Assembly: GCA_025526995.1 (NCBI GenBank)
Contig: JAHLKG010000002.1
Span: 1,488,001-1,552,000, forward strand
Direction of reading: 5' to 3'
DNA: 64,000 nucleotides
Source of the DNA: Powellomyces hirtus
Taxonomy: Eukaryota; Chytridiomycota; Chytridiomycetes; Spizellomycetales; Powellomycetaceae
How positions within the stretch are numbered: the stretch's first letter is position 1; each line of letters starts with the position of its first letter. The notes beneath the pieces were generated by a model. That model ran no database searches. It was not told where the DNA came from and saw only the letters and a list, made by a program, of their open reading frames with translations. Shown piece by piece: positions 10,749 to 24,850 of this stretch. The position numbers were made by a program, and so were the translations under genes.

Positions 10749-12005
10749 TCACACTGTGCGTTTGGGTAAGCCATTGTCTAGTAGCAGCGATGCTTCGGAA
10801 TTCCATCCGAGAACCCTTGGTCCATCCCCTACACTGGTGCTAATGATACGCTTCAGGCTTCCCTGGGGCATTGGCGCCATCTTGATCTTGGAAAGCAAGT
10901 CCGACACAGCGGTTTTGTCTTCTTGTCCGACGTATTGGGCGGCCCGGCCGAGATAGGTTTGCTTGTCGGCATCAGCCGGCGCAGGGAACGTTGCATTGAC
11001 AATTGCAAGAATCTCGGGGACGTGCTCCCTCCGCACGTACAAAACTGCGTTCGGTCCCGCGTCAAACGTGTAAGCCGCTCGGTAACCTTTCTTCGATGAA
11101 GCTGCGTTGTCAGACTTCTCGGTGAACAGGTTGTTGTACGCTGTGACGAGGTGTATCACGGCGCGGGACACGTCGTTCAAATAGGTGATTGGGGGGAAAG
11201 TGTCCAAGCACACAGCATGGAACTGATTCGAATCGCGCATGGTGTGCTCGGCAAAGGCATCGTAGTTCTTGTTCACGATCGCGGTCTTGATGTCACTCAT
11301 ACGTTGCGGAACCACATTTGCGATTCGTTCACGCAAAAGGTCGGATGTTTCGATTGTCAGTTGCATTCCGGCGGTTGACGGCGTGTCTTTTCTGGCATCC
11401 GAAGCGACAAGGACGAGGGCTTCCATGTCGGGCCAGTGTTTCTCGTCAGCAACCTGCTCAGCGACTGAGTCGCTGCCGTCGGGGTTGATGCCCATGTTCC
11501 AAGCCACAAATCCACCAAACAGACTGCGGCAAGCGGAACCCGATCCTTGGCGAGCAAGGCGGGACAGATCCGCGGTGGAGATCTTGTCGGCTATGCCGAG
11601 CGCATGGGCGATTGCGAACGTCAAAGCAGCAAATCCACTGGCACTGGATGCAAGCCCGGCCGCAGTGGGGAAATTGTTTTCCGAGCAGATGTGCATCTTT
11701 TGCTCATCCAGGGCTTCCAGAGAACTGTCCTTGTTCTGCAGTTCCTTTCGCACTGCGCGCAACTCTTGCACGACACGCACCATGCGCTTGTTAGCAGTCG
11801 CATCCTCCTCTTTTCCGTTCAGCCAAAGGCGGTCCTTGTCAAACAAGGCATCGATGCGCACGGTTGTCGTTGAGCGGAGATCGTCTTGCGAAAGCGTGAG
11901 GGAGAGTGAGGAGTTGGTAGGGAGTAGCAATGATGTGTCGCGCTTTCCCCAGTACTTCACAACTGCGATGTTCACCGGAGCCGAAACGGTGACTTGAGTA
12001 GGCAT
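10749..12005 (-). CDS. MVD1: Diphosphomevalonate decarboxylase
   Basis: GHMP-family enzyme that converts mevalonate 5-diphosphate to isopentenyl diphosphate with ATP, the last step of the cytosolic mevalonate pathway. One uninterrupted exon of 418 residues, unusual among its intron-rich neighbours. Signature motifs: APVNIAVVKYWGKRD near the N-terminus, LPTNSSLSLTLS, the GHMP glycine/serine loop FPTAAGLASSASGFAAL (about residues 112-128), RQGSGSACRSLFGGFVAW, TRDSN-type loop HTMRDSNQFHAVCLDT and YTFDAGPNAVLY. Start at the first ATG, immediately before the conserved QVTVSAPVNIA. Divergent from DPM1, so the two polyisoprenoid-linked genes share one upstream region. Confidence 0.96.
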   Translation of the reverse strand: MPTQVTVSAPVNIAVVKYWGKRDTSLLLPTNSSLSLTLSQDDLRSTTTVRIDALFDKDRLWLNGKEEDATANKRMVRVVQELRAVRKELQNKDSSLEALDEQKMHICSENNFPTAAGLASSASGFAALTFAIAHALGIADKISTADLSRLARQGSGSACRSLFGGFVAWNMGINPDGSDSVAEQVADEKHWPDMEALVLVASDARKDTPSTAGMQLTIETSDLLRERIANVVPQRMSDIKTAIVNKNYDAFAEHTMRDSNQFHAVCLDTFPPITYLNDVSRAVIHLVTAYNNLFTEKSDNAASSKKGYRAAYTFDAGPNAVLYVRREHVPEILAIVNATFPAPADADKQTYLGRAAQYVGQEDKTAVSDLLSKIKMAPMPQGSLKRIISTSVGDGPRVLGWNSEASLLLDNGLPKRTV

Positions 12006-13933
<1,928 letters not shown>

Positions 13934-14074
13934 GTATGAGCACGAGCCATAGGTCTAAGGTTGCGCAGACATGCAGAGGTGTATTTGAAAGTGAAGCTCT
14001 GAAGGCTGGAAGTAAATATATGCAAAATAAATATCTATGTAGTTTTTCCTCCGAAGCATACGGAAAGGGGAGCT

Positions 14075-17000
14075 CTACATGTTGTTCCCGGTCAATGCTT
14101 CGCGCGCAATTTTGCAGCTCTTGCGGATGACGTTCTGGTCCACCTTTTTGCCGCCAACGTCGTATTCTTCCTTGCTCCACCGTTTCAAGAAGAACACCAA
14201 TCCCTCCCTAACATTGTCCTGCGATGCCGCGCGGGAAACCACGGTTGTGATCTTTTCCGCGTCCTGGAGGTACGTTGTGAACAAAGTCGAAAGAAGCAGC
14301 TTCAGGAATAGGGTTTGTAGCGGCGCCAACGACGTGAACGTAAGAGCCTGAGAGTAGAGAAACCATAAGTCACTACATAGACATTGAGTGAGCGGCAGAC
14401 GGAATACACGTACCTTTAGGACACCTAGTGTTACGCCATCGACTGCGATCAGATGTGCATACAATTTGGCCATATGCGACACCTTTCTGACGTCCATGCC
14501 ATCACCATCCTCATCTTCTCCAGATGCCATGGCTTTGAAAGCATCCCACAGAGCATACTGGAATGTGATCTTGAATCCATGCGTTTGCTCGCAGACTTTC
14601 TGCGCCACCAGCCCATAGTATGGGTTGTACACGCGCTCTTGGGAACAGCAATGTATCAACACACGCACAATCTCGCGTTCCTGTTTGTCTTTCAAGTTGA
14701 GTTTCAACAACCGTTCAAAAGCGTCTACGCAGTCTTCGCTGCTCATCAGGACAATAAAGATGCTACGACGAACGTCCGTGTTCATCTTTTGCGCACGGGC
14801 CAGCTTGAGCAGGTCGGCGGAGGCGGACTTGCTTTCGGCTTCCATGGCAGCTTGCCCGAGGCCCTCCGGGACGTTGTCCCTGCTGATGCCGCCTTCACCG
14901 TTTTGACCCGCCCATGCGGCTCCGACCAGCCACCATTTTCCCTTGGTTCCGACGGACTGAATGTCCTGGAGACTGACACGTAGCGGTTCGGCGTTGTGCA
15001 CAGTTCGCTTTTTGCCCAGGTTTGATACGAACTTCTTCAATCGATCTTGTTGGGTATTGTCAGCTCCACCGGGAAGAGCTCCCCGTTTCTGCAGCTTGCG
15101 CTTGTTGTTCTTGAGATCCATGATGGTCTCGACCATGAATTTGAACCGGGTGCTGGAAGTGGCAGATTGTTTGTTCGCCGCTTCTTGGATGGACAGAACA
15201 ATGTCCTTCAACGCCAACGGATCGTCTGACCGCAATTGGAAGCCGCAAATCCGCAACATCCGCAACAGCAGCTCAACGTCCAATTCCGTGAGACCATCTA
15301 TGGCGACCCGGATGATATCGTAGACCAGTACGCATGCGACGACCTCGAAGTTGTACAGATACGCCAGCAATGTGACAATATTTGTGCACCGCTTACTCTT
15401 TGCTTCCACACCATCTGGATCCGTCAAGCGACCTTCCACATACTCGGCTCGGGACGTCTGGAACAGCTCGATCATGGTCTGGACCATGTGAGCGCAGAAC
15501 TCGATTCCGACAATGTTGTAAAGCGAGGCGACAAAGGCCGCGTAAGTCATGACAAACGAGTCCAGCAGGTTTGCGTGATCCGCGACAAAGGATATAATGG
15601 AATCAGTCAAGATTTCGGTCACGTCGTGACGGCTGTTGTTGCGGTAGCACTCTTCGATCCCGGACAGAATGGATTCCATGTTGGCATCGCTCAATCTGTT
15701 CAGCAGACCTTGCATTTGCCTCTTTAGGCGCATGTACTGTTCGCTTTTCGTCGCAGGCTGCTTGCGCATGTGAGGTGGGACGTATTTCCCGGCCGCTACC
15801 GGGGCAGGCGTGGAGAGGGGTGCCTCTTCTTCGTCATCCGCAAACCCGACAGAGTTCTTGTTGTCGTCTTTGGATTTCGCGCCACTTTTGCTGCTGACAT
15901 CGGCCTCCGCAGCTCCAGAACTGCCTCCATCGAGGCTTCCTTCGTCAGATACGTCGTCATCTTCAGATTCGGCATCGTCCGAAAGATCCAGCTCTGAATT
16001 GTCAAATGCATCCATGTCCATCCCATCTTCGTCAGATACGTCTTCCTCGCTTGAACCGTCAGACCCATCGAGAGGTTCTTCCTCCTCCTCATCGTCCTCA
16101 TCAACGATTTCCTCATCACTGTCCTCGATATCCGTGTAGTAGTCTTCCAGGCGAAGGTCTCCCGTAAGTCCAAACTCATCCACATCATCTCCCTCTTCCG
16201 GGTCGAATTCGCCGCCCAACACGACACCTTCGTCTTCTGAGTTATCTTCATCTTCGTCGAACTGGTCATCCCCAGCAGGGGCACCTGCCTTCTTTGCAGT
16301 TCGCTTTCGGTTCAAGTACTGCTCGTAATCATCATTCTCGTCCGACTCTCCTCCCTCTCCCAAAAGACCTTTGAAAAGGTAGTCCAATCCATCTTCCGTG
16401 AAAGCTGATGGCACTTTCTTCTTGTCCTTGATCTTCAGCTTCTTGGCGTACTTTCGGATTTCGGCATCGTCTTCAGCGAGAGCAGATTTGCCGAGAGCAC
16501 CGCTGCTGAGTGACCCGGAAACGAGGTTTTGGTCCGCCAGCATCTGATAGAAATGCGGGTTCGTCTGCGCAAGGCGTTCCAGCTGTCGCTTTTCGGCGGC
16601 GGCATCTATCACAGGCGCCGGTTTGCCTTTGGGTTTGGCAGTAGCTGCCGGCTTGGCTGGAGGAGCAGCTACTTTGACCTTTTTCAAAGCAACCTCGTCG
16701 TCAGCCGCACCTAGTTTCCTCTTTTGCGATGCGAACGGGGGAGGTTGCTGGTTACCCGATACGACCTGTTCCTTCTTCTGGGCATGGTGATGATGTATCT
16801 TTTGCTTCTTTTCAGCTCGCTGCTGCTTTCTCTCGGCTTTCCGGTTCAAGCTCTTTTTGTTGAAGCGAAATGCAAAACGCTTATCCAACTCGCGATCCCC
16901 TATTCAGAAGGTAAGTTTCATGGCCGGTTTCTTTTGCCTCGCAACCAACTATATTTTGCTTTACCTGGCGTTCCACTGTCGAGCTGCTCGGTCAGACTGG

Positions 17001-17151
17001 TTGGGAGTGTCGTTGTGTCATTAACTTCACGGTTTCTATGACCAAAGCCTCCTCGACCTCCCCCTCGACCTCCTCCTCGGCCACCACGTCCACCTCGACC
17101 GCCTCCTCCTCTATTCGAGGAACCGCCTCTGCTTGAGTTTCTCTGCTGCAT
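14075..17151 (-). CDS. NOM1: Nucleolar MIF4G/MA3 protein (NOM1 / Sgd1 family)
   Basis: Nucleolar factor for 18S rRNA and 40S subunit production; recruits an eIF4A-type helicase through its MIF4G domain. Three exons: 17151-16965, 16899-14414, 14347-14075; 981 residues. Order: an N-terminal Arg-Gly tract (RGG boxes, about residues 8-40), a basic segment (RKAERKQQRAEKKQK), a long acidic region (about 260-400), the linker YVPPHMRKQP, MIF4G (about 425-640; MQGLLNRLSDANMESI) and MA3 (about 730-850). Intron 2 is exactly 66 nt and has no stop in frame, so it reads through as false coding sequence unless removed. The RGG tract is unusual in this family and is joined by a clean GT-AG intron. It faces RPS14 head to head. 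Confidence 0.92.
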
Positions 17152-17368
17152 TCCCAAGAATTTCACGGTTCTTTCTTGAACAAAAAACAAAAGTGCAAAC
17201 TGCCAAAGTGGGACGCGGAGGAAAGAGAGAACACAGCCACCCAAACGAGCATGCTAAATGCAGCACCCACGCCTAGATTCAGGCATGCCGCGAAAGCCAA
17301 GAGAAGCCGGCGATTGGCATCCAGCGTAAAATCGGTCTCTTTCTCTTCCCTTCGAACAACAGACAGCC
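17152..17368. promoter_or_regulatory. Bidirectional promoter NOM1 / RPS14
   Basis: Only 217 bp separate the two start codons, so both transcripts must start in this gap. The plus-strand side has short CT-rich tracts before the RPS14 start, as in many ribosomal-protein promoters. I identify no named factor site with confidence. Confidence 0.6.
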
Positions 17369-19025
<1,657 letters not shown>

Positions 19026-20888
19026 ATGACTGTCGATATATCCGCCATTCCCACCACCCTCCCTGCCGGCGTCAAGGCTGCTGGTCTTGACAATGCCGCC
19101 ATTGTCAAGCTCCCCGAGGAAGACAAGGACATTGTCCTTTCCAACAGCGACGTTTACCCCGCCCACGGCCAGGCTTTCCTCGCCTCTCTCTTCTTTGAAG
19201 ACGCATCAAAGAAGGCGACGCTTCGTGGTCCTCTCGGAGACCACCAAACTGTCGAGCTGGCCAGCGGAAAGGGCATTGACTTTGCCTACACGTTCCACGC
19301 TCAGCAGCACAAGCTCTTTGACAACGAGGAGGAGTTCCCAGGATTCTGGAAGGGTCTTGTGCAGTTCTCAAAGTTCCGATGGGTAGTGAGAGAGCTGAGT
19401 GCCAGCACCGAGGCCGAGTACAACGCTGCCGTGGAGAAGGCTGCCGCCGCCAAGACTGGTGCCGCTGAGGACGACGGTGCCAAGCTTTTCGAACAGGCCA
19501 GCGCTGCCATCAAGGCTGGCAACAACCTGGAGGCTATCGCTCTTCTGACCCGCGCTTTCATCACCTGCGAGCTCTCTGAGGAGGTTGACGAGGACGTCGA
19601 TGACGACCCGCACGCTTCTCTTCGTCTCAAGGTCCTCGCCGCCCGTGCGCAGGCCTCTTTCAACCTGAAGGCTTACCGTGCCGCTGTCCGTGACGGCGAG
19701 ATGGTCGAGCGCATCTACGGCCGCCCCATGGAGGCCCTGAACGACCTCGAGCAGGCCGACACTGGTGTCTACTTCCAGTCCATCCTGACGTCTGCCCAGG
19801 CCAACCAGGCCCTCGGCAACAACGTCGATGCCGGCTCCGGCTACATGGCCATCATGATTCTCAAGATGATTGCTGAGCAGAACGGCGAGATCGTCGCTGA
19901 CGGTGAAGAGGCTCCTGAACCAGTGGCCCCCGAGCTCGCCGCCGAGCTCATCAAAGCCGCCGAGACCGGTCTGGCCGCCCAGGAGGACGACAACACCCAC
20001 ACCGTCTACAGGCTCAAGATCTCCCTTCTCGGTGTGTCTCCCGAAGTGTGGAGAACGCTCGAGGTCACTGCCAGCACCACCTTCGCTGACCTGCGCGAGT
20101 ACATTACCATGGCGTTCGGCTGGTGCGGCGCCCCCAACACCCATGAGTTCGAGGTCTACGACCATGGTCTCGTCCGATTCACCACCATCCCTGAAGACTT
20201 TGTCGTTCCCGACGATGAGGAGGACATTGACGAGCGTCTGGAAATCTGCGAAGACGAGGACGCCACCACCGTTGGTATGGCCGTCTCCCAGGTTGGTGAC
20301 ACTTTCACCTACATCTACGAGAAGGGTGACTGGGTCCATCAGATTACCGTTGAGGAGGTTCGTCAGGAGGAGATCAAGGAGGAAGAGTGCTGCGGCGGTC
20401 ACGATGAGGAGGATGACGAGCACGAGCACGACCACGCTCCTGACTTCCCCAAGCTTATTGCCGGCGCTCGTGCCTGCCCACCAGACGAAGTTGGTGGCCC
20501 CGCTGGTTACCAAGAGTTCCTGAAAGCTGCCTCCGGCACCCCTACCGACAGGTGGACCGACCGCATCGCCGCGCTGACCTTTGCCTCCGAGAACGTTGGC
20601 TTCTCCAACAACGGCCTGGACTCGTGGGGTGGTGCCCAGAAGCACTCTTTCGAGGCCATGCTCACCGGCTCTGAGATTGAGGAGCTCGGTGAGGAGGAGG
20701 CTGCAAAGGCCGCCCCGGAACCTACCGAAAAGGACCTCGCCAAGGGCGGCTGGGACGCTGAGGCTTTCGACCTTGACGAGGCCCAGAAGGCTCTGGCCAC
20801 CATCGCTGCCATGATGGAGAACCCTGAGGACGATGACTGGGAAGACGAGGATGACGAGGATGATGAGGAGGCTGAGGAGGACCTGTAG
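19026..20888 (+). CDS. Large acidic protein with pRiA4b ORF-3-like domain
   Basis: Single exon, 620 residues, strongly C/G-ending codons. The N-terminal 130 residues are not recognised. About 145-240 is helical and TPR-like (KLFEQASAAIKAGNNLEAIALLTRAF). From about 335 to 500 it matches the plasmid pRiA4b ORF-3-like / MM3350-like domain: VYRLKISLLGVSPEVWRTLE, FADLREYITMAFGWCGAPNTHEF as two adjacent conserved stretches, YEKGDWVHQITVE, and the Cys/Pro segment GARACPPDEVGGPAGYQEFL. The C-terminus is an extreme Asp/Glu tail. This domain is mainly bacterial and archaeal, often near mobile DNA; its function is unknown. The lack of introns, the domain type and the biased composition are compatible with old horizontal acquisition followed by fusion, but high expression would also explain the codon bias. 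Confidence 0.8.
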   Translation: MTVDISAIPTTLPAGVKAAGLDNAAIVKLPEEDKDIVLSNSDVYPAHGQAFLASLFFEDASKKATLRGPLGDHQTVELASGKGIDFAYTFHAQQHKLFDNEEEFPGFWKGLVQFSKFRWVVRELSASTEAEYNAAVEKAAAAKTGAAEDDGAKLFEQASAAIKAGNNLEAIALLTRAFITCELSEEVDEDVDDDPHASLRLKVLAARAQASFNLKAYRAAVRDGEMVERIYGRPMEALNDLEQADTGVYFQSILTSAQANQALGNNVDAGSGYMAIMILKMIAEQNGEIVADGEEAPEPVAPELAAELIKAAETGLAAQEDDNTHTVYRLKISLLGVSPEVWRTLEVTASTTFADLREYITMAFGWCGAPNTHEFEVYDHGLVRFTTIPEDFVVPDDEEDIDERLEICEDEDATTVGMAVSQVGDTFTYIYEKGDWVHQITVEEVRQEEIKEEECCGGHDEEDDEHEHDHAPDFPKLIAGARACPPDEVGGPAGYQEFLKAASGTPTDRWTDRIAALTFASENVGFSNNGLDSWGGAQKHSFEAMLTGSEIEELGEEEAAKAAPEPTEKDLAKGGWDAEAFDLDEAQKALATIAAMMENPEDDDWEDEDDEDDEEAEEDL

Positions 20889-21322
20889 ATTCCTCGGCTA
20901 ACCCTTGCATCCTCTATTCCCTTCCTTTCCTTATTTATTCTACGCGACTTTGTCTCAAGGAGCCAGTCGTTGGCTCACCCCACACATTCATATTCATTCC
21001 CCCTCCACTCCCCACCCCACATGGCGTTTATTTAGATAGTGTAGCAGCGTAAAGCATTATCTCAGGTCCCTCATATTTTATTCACTTTCTTTTCGGGCTT
21101 ATCATCTTAAATACAAATATTTAAAATCCCAAACTTGCTGTTCACCATTTTCATGGAAACTTGAAAAGTCAAAAAAAGTTGTGCGCGTCGCGTTTCGCCA
21201 CGCGACCAACCGCCGGCAAAGCCCCCTTCCGTACCGTGTATTGGCTTTGGGTCGAGCGCCGACGGGAAGTTAGAGGCATTTGCACTCGCAATTGACAGCA
21301 AGCGCATCGCATCTCCTTCACC
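20889..21322. other. Intergenic region
   Basis: 434 bp. The first part looks like 3' untranslated sequence (pyrimidine- and A/T-rich, with CATATTTTATTC near 21073). No gene or clear regulatory element seen. Confidence 0.4.
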
Positions 21323-22216
21323 ATGCTTTCCGCCTCCTCTCGCTCGGACGTCCCTCTCTCACAGGACAAGGTCGCTCCTTCCAGTACAGAAATGCCGGTG
21401 CACACATCGAAACGCCCGCGGGGGACCAGGCGCCACCTGCCCGCTGAAGTCATTTTGCAAATACTTGGAGACAGCTCACTGGAAGGCGAAGACTATCTTC
21501 CCTTCCTGGCTGCGTCGCGGACTTTTCGAAAACTCGCACTGCGGTCGCTTGAGCGGCGATTTATGGTAGAGCGAAGTCGCCGCCCCAAATTCACACTGAC
21601 GTGCAACGACCCTGACTCGTCCGCAGCATCCCGTAAACGGCAACTCCTTGGACCGCCACGAGCCGTAATCTGCGAGTTGTATGAACAGGATGTTGTAGAA
21701 ACTCCTTGGGTTGCCGAGAGGAGCCGTTGGAATCTGCTCCCCTCGAGGTCGAAGCCCCCGAGAATCAGCGACAATGGATATTTGGGTTATGTCCGTTCTC
21801 ACACATCAGTGCGGTTCGACGTGACGAGGGGTGAAATGGCCGGTAGCGGGCGACTTGTGCACATTGAGCTACCGGCCGTTTCCGCCGGCAGACACCATCT
21901 CAAATCTGGCAACGGCGAGGTAGAGATCCTGATCCAAATCCAAAGCCGGAATCCCTCTCTGCCCACCGGTGGCAGCCCTCAGTTGGCGGACCTTCCGCTA
22001 CAGATTTATATCTTAGCCATGTGGGTCACCAACGGCTACCTACTTGCTGCTGACCCCAAAACGTCGACCAAACCTGTTGTTGAGAAGGCGAAGAATCTCT
22101 GCCAAGCAGAGCCGACACGAACAACGAACAAGTCGACGTTGGGTTATGCACCCACCACGTTGGAGTCGGCAACGTGGTGGGCGACGCATCCGCAGCTGAC
22201 TAGTTGTACACGTTGA
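21323..22216 (+). CDS. F-box-like protein, hypothetical
   Basis: Single-exon ORF of 297 residues. Residues about 36-80 fit an F-box-like pattern: a leading LPAEVILQILGD helix, then YLPFLAASRTFRKLALRSLE. F-box proteins bring substrates to SCF ubiquitin ligases through Skp1. The rest has no repeats (no WD40 or LRR) that I recognise and is rich in Arg, Ser and Pro. The start is the first ATG after a long upstream region. It could be a real lineage-specific gene or a partial one; the reading frame is long for chance but similarity is limited to the N-terminal helix pair. Confidence 0.5.
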   Translation: MLSASSRSDVPLSQDKVAPSSTEMPVHTSKRPRGTRRHLPAEVILQILGDSSLEGEDYLPFLAASRTFRKLALRSLERRFMVERSRRPKFTLTCNDPDSSAASRKRQLLGPPRAVICELYEQDVVETPWVAERSRWNLLPSRSKPPRISDNGYLGYVRSHTSVRFDVTRGEMAGSGRLVHIELPAVSAGRHHLKSGNGEVEILIQIQSRNPSLPTGGSPQLADLPLQIYILAMWVTNGYLLAADPKTSTKPVVEKAKNLCQAEPTRTTNKSTLGYAPTTLESATWWATHPQLTSCTR

Positions 22217-22787
22217 GAAAATGCTCCGCGAGAAAATGCTCACATTGTCCGGCATGTTGTAAATATTGTATAGAACAGAAAATAACATAAATTTGGCGCA
22301 CGTGTTATGGCAGCTACAATGTGGGCGACTCGGACATGACCAACTTTGCTTGATTGGCCACACTGTAATGACTCGGGAGCGCTTTACAAGCGCCGATTTA
22401 TGCCAGCCACACCAAGAGACTCAGAGAACTCCCATGACTTCCATGAAGTAGTACCAAACACCCTCCGTTGTACCCGGTCAGATTTTCATAGAAATTAGTT
22501 TTTCTTTTGGTTCCCTGACGTGACGCCACAACGCATTAGGACCCAAAATACAACCGGATCAATCGCGTGGAGGTCTGATGAACGCGCTGATAAACGCGTC
22601 CCCGCATGATGCGCGTCGGAGTTTTGGAAAAATAAAAACACGACAGCCCCAAAAAAAAGTTTTTTTTTTTACACTAGCTATGGCGGCGGCGATGATCACC
22701 ACTCCAAACTCCCAGACACCCACTACCATACAATGAGTAACCTGGTAATCTACCACTGGGGAAAATCTTGTTGAACACGGGGCCGAT

Positions 22788-22794
22788 TGAGTCA
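22788..22794 (+). promoter_or_regulatory. Gcn4/AP-1 site TGAGTCA
   Basis: Perfect 7-bp Gcn4-type element 156 bp before the start codon of an amino-acid permease, upstream of a CCAAT box and a TATA box. In fungi such sites mediate general amino-acid control; the role here is inferred from position and target. Confidence 0.6.
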
Positions 22795-22846
22795 TTAAAT
22801 TTTGAGACAACTTCTTATTGGCTGAAGATGGACCGATAAACAAAGA

Positions 22847-22856
22847 TATATAAAAA
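22847..22856 (+). promoter_or_regulatory. TATA box
   Basis: TATATAAAAA, 94 bp upstream of the permease ATG. It is the only clear TATA box with correct spacing among the gene promoters in this window. Confidence 0.65.
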
Positions 22857-22949
22857 GAAAGAGTTCTCTGCTCTCCAACCCAGTCTTGCCCTTCCCACCA
22901 AGTCGTCGTTGCGTCCGTAGTTTCCTACCTGTCGTTGAACTCACTCACA

Positions 22950-24546
22950 ATGGGCGTAGAGGATGGTGTCAGGGGTGGTCCTACCCCGCATATTGGCTTG
23001 TTCACTTCCATCACGATGGTGGTTGGAACAATTGTTGGTGTTGGGATCTTTGGAAATCCACAGTCTGCCGTAAGTAGATTCGCTACCTTTGACAAATATG
23101 ATCCGGTCATCTTAGTTGGTGTCTTCATGCAAAATAGTACATTGAGCTTGGCTCCATCGGGTTGACGTTCAGCATGTGGATAGCTGGTGGTCTTCTCACC
23201 ATCGCTGGCGCCTTCTGCTACGCGGAACTCGGATGCGCCATGCCCGCCAATGGGGGAGAGCACATTTACCTCATGAACGCATTCGGACCCTACGTCGCCT
23301 ATTCGTTTGACTGGACCCAGTCTCTGCTGTCGTGGCCATTGTCCTGCAGCGCCGTTGCCACGATCGCATCTCAGTACATTGCCAAACTGATCTTGATGGA
23401 CACGAGCTTGACACCGGATGAGCAGCCGGCTCCACCGGAATGGGTGCTGAAACTCATTTCGGTTGTTCTGATTTTAGTTCTTACGGCGGTCAATTGCGTA
23501 TCGGTCACGTTCGGCGCTAAAGTTCAGAGGATTCTCACTGTCATCAAGTTTGGGGCCCTTGCTTTTGTGGCTGTCATTGGATTCGTGTACCTCGCCAAAG
23601 GAGAAACTACAAACTTCCGAGAGCCCTTTGTGGGCAGTTCCACTTCCGTTTCCAGTTTGGGTGCTGGCCTAACATCCATTCTGTTCTCTTACGGTTCGTT
23701 TTCTGTAACTCCTTGCCATGCCACCGATGAATCGCTTCCATGAGACTGACGTGCATCTTTCTCTCCTTTCCAGGCGGCTTCAACAACCTTTCCCTCATGC
23801 TGGGTGAAATGAAAAACGTCGAACGAAAACTTCCAATTGCACTCATCATCTCCCTCATGCTCGTCGTCGTCATCTACGTGGTCGCCAACGTCACCTATTT
23901 TGCCGTGCTGCCCCTCTCCACCATCCGCGCCACCAAAGTCATCGGTCTGAATGTCGGCCACGTCGCTCTGGGAACTCCCGGCTCGATAATTTTGTCGGTT
24001 CTGATCGCCATCTGTGCCCTGGGGACCATCAATGCCCTGATTTTCGGAAACGCGCGTTTGATCGCTGCGTTTGCCAAAGATGGAATGATCTTCCCCCGAT
24101 TCTTGTCCCGTACTCACGCTACCCGAGGCGCCCCGATCTACGCTATCTTCCTCACTGCGATTGTCTCGATTGCACTCATCTTTGCGGGCAACTTGGACTT
24201 CCTTGTCGGAATGTACGCCTTCTCCAGTTACTTTTTCTTTTTCTGGACCGTGGTCGGATTGATCGTCATGCGCTTTACCCGTCCGCAAATGCACCGCCCC
24301 TTCCGAGTCTGGATCCCCGTCGCGGTCCTGTTCTGTCTCGTCAGCGTCTTTGTTGTCGTCTTCCCGTTCATTGAAGCCAAGTCGTTTGACGATGTGCTGC
24401 CGTACGTGATTGCTGTCGCGTTTATCTTGGTCCCTGTACCGATCGTGGCATTTAATCTGCGGAGAACGAAGCGCAACCGAGATCTGACGATGCTGAACCT
24501 GGGAGCTGAGGACGATGAGAAAGCGCCGGAGGTTGTTAAGCAGTGA
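22950..24546 (+). CDS. Amino-acid permease, APC superfamily (LAT/SLC7-like)
   Basis: Membrane transporter for amino acids. Three exons: 22950-23069, 23138-23693, 23774-24546; 482 residues, about 12 hydrophobic segments. TM1 carries the APC substrate loop (TMVVGTIVGVGIFGNP). Next comes YIELGSIGLTFSMWIAGGLL, then AFCYAELGCAMPANGGEHIY, the typical LAT TM3 region. TM6 has FSYGGFNNLSLMLGEMKN followed by the intracellular ERKLPIAL motif, and TM8 region has FGNARLIAAFAKDGMIFPRF. The length and these loops match the L-type (SLC7) branch rather than the yeast YAT branch, which has longer tails. LAT members in animals need a heavy chain; I see no evidence for or against one here. Substrate cannot be read from sequence. 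Confidence 0.92.
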
Positions 24547-24850
24547 CGTTTACTGATTTGGCGACGGTCATGGTTAGGATGCAAATTGCGGATGACCTAC
24601 TTGGGATAGTGAAAATGCTTCAGCTTTTGGCCTATAGGCCCACGCGCATTGCGGCAACGTCGCTGTGCTGCTTCCATAGAATGTATATATAGTCAGATCA
24701 ATAGAATTCAGTGTTTTTCAAGGACACATGGAAGTTTGTGTTCATCAAATATGCCAGTCGCACCCAGGCCAGCAGAGAATACGACAGGACTTCCCAGAAA
24801 ACAGGTGGTCATCTTTGCAGTGTATATATGTATTTGTAAATTGATTAAGC
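24547..24850. other. Convergent intergenic region (permease / Pex7)
   Basis: 304 bp between two convergent 3' ends. A/T-rich; no gene or element recognised. Confidence 0.4.

Larger units (their letters stand above)
22217..22949 (+). promoter_or_regulatory. Upstream region of the amino-acid permease gene
   Basis: 733 bp. The distal part is featureless apart from an A8-G-T11 tract at 22651-22670 that can fold back on itself. The proximal 170 bp holds an ordered core: TGAGTCA at 22788-22794, inverted CCAAT (ATTGG) at 22817-22821 and TATATAAAAA at 22847-22856, then the start at 22950. Confidence 0.65.

Noticed and set aside
19368..20645. 425-codon antisense ORF
   Set aside because: Lies opposite the pRiA4b-domain gene; its length follows from the strong C/G third-position bias of that gene. 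Gly/Val-rich, no domain.
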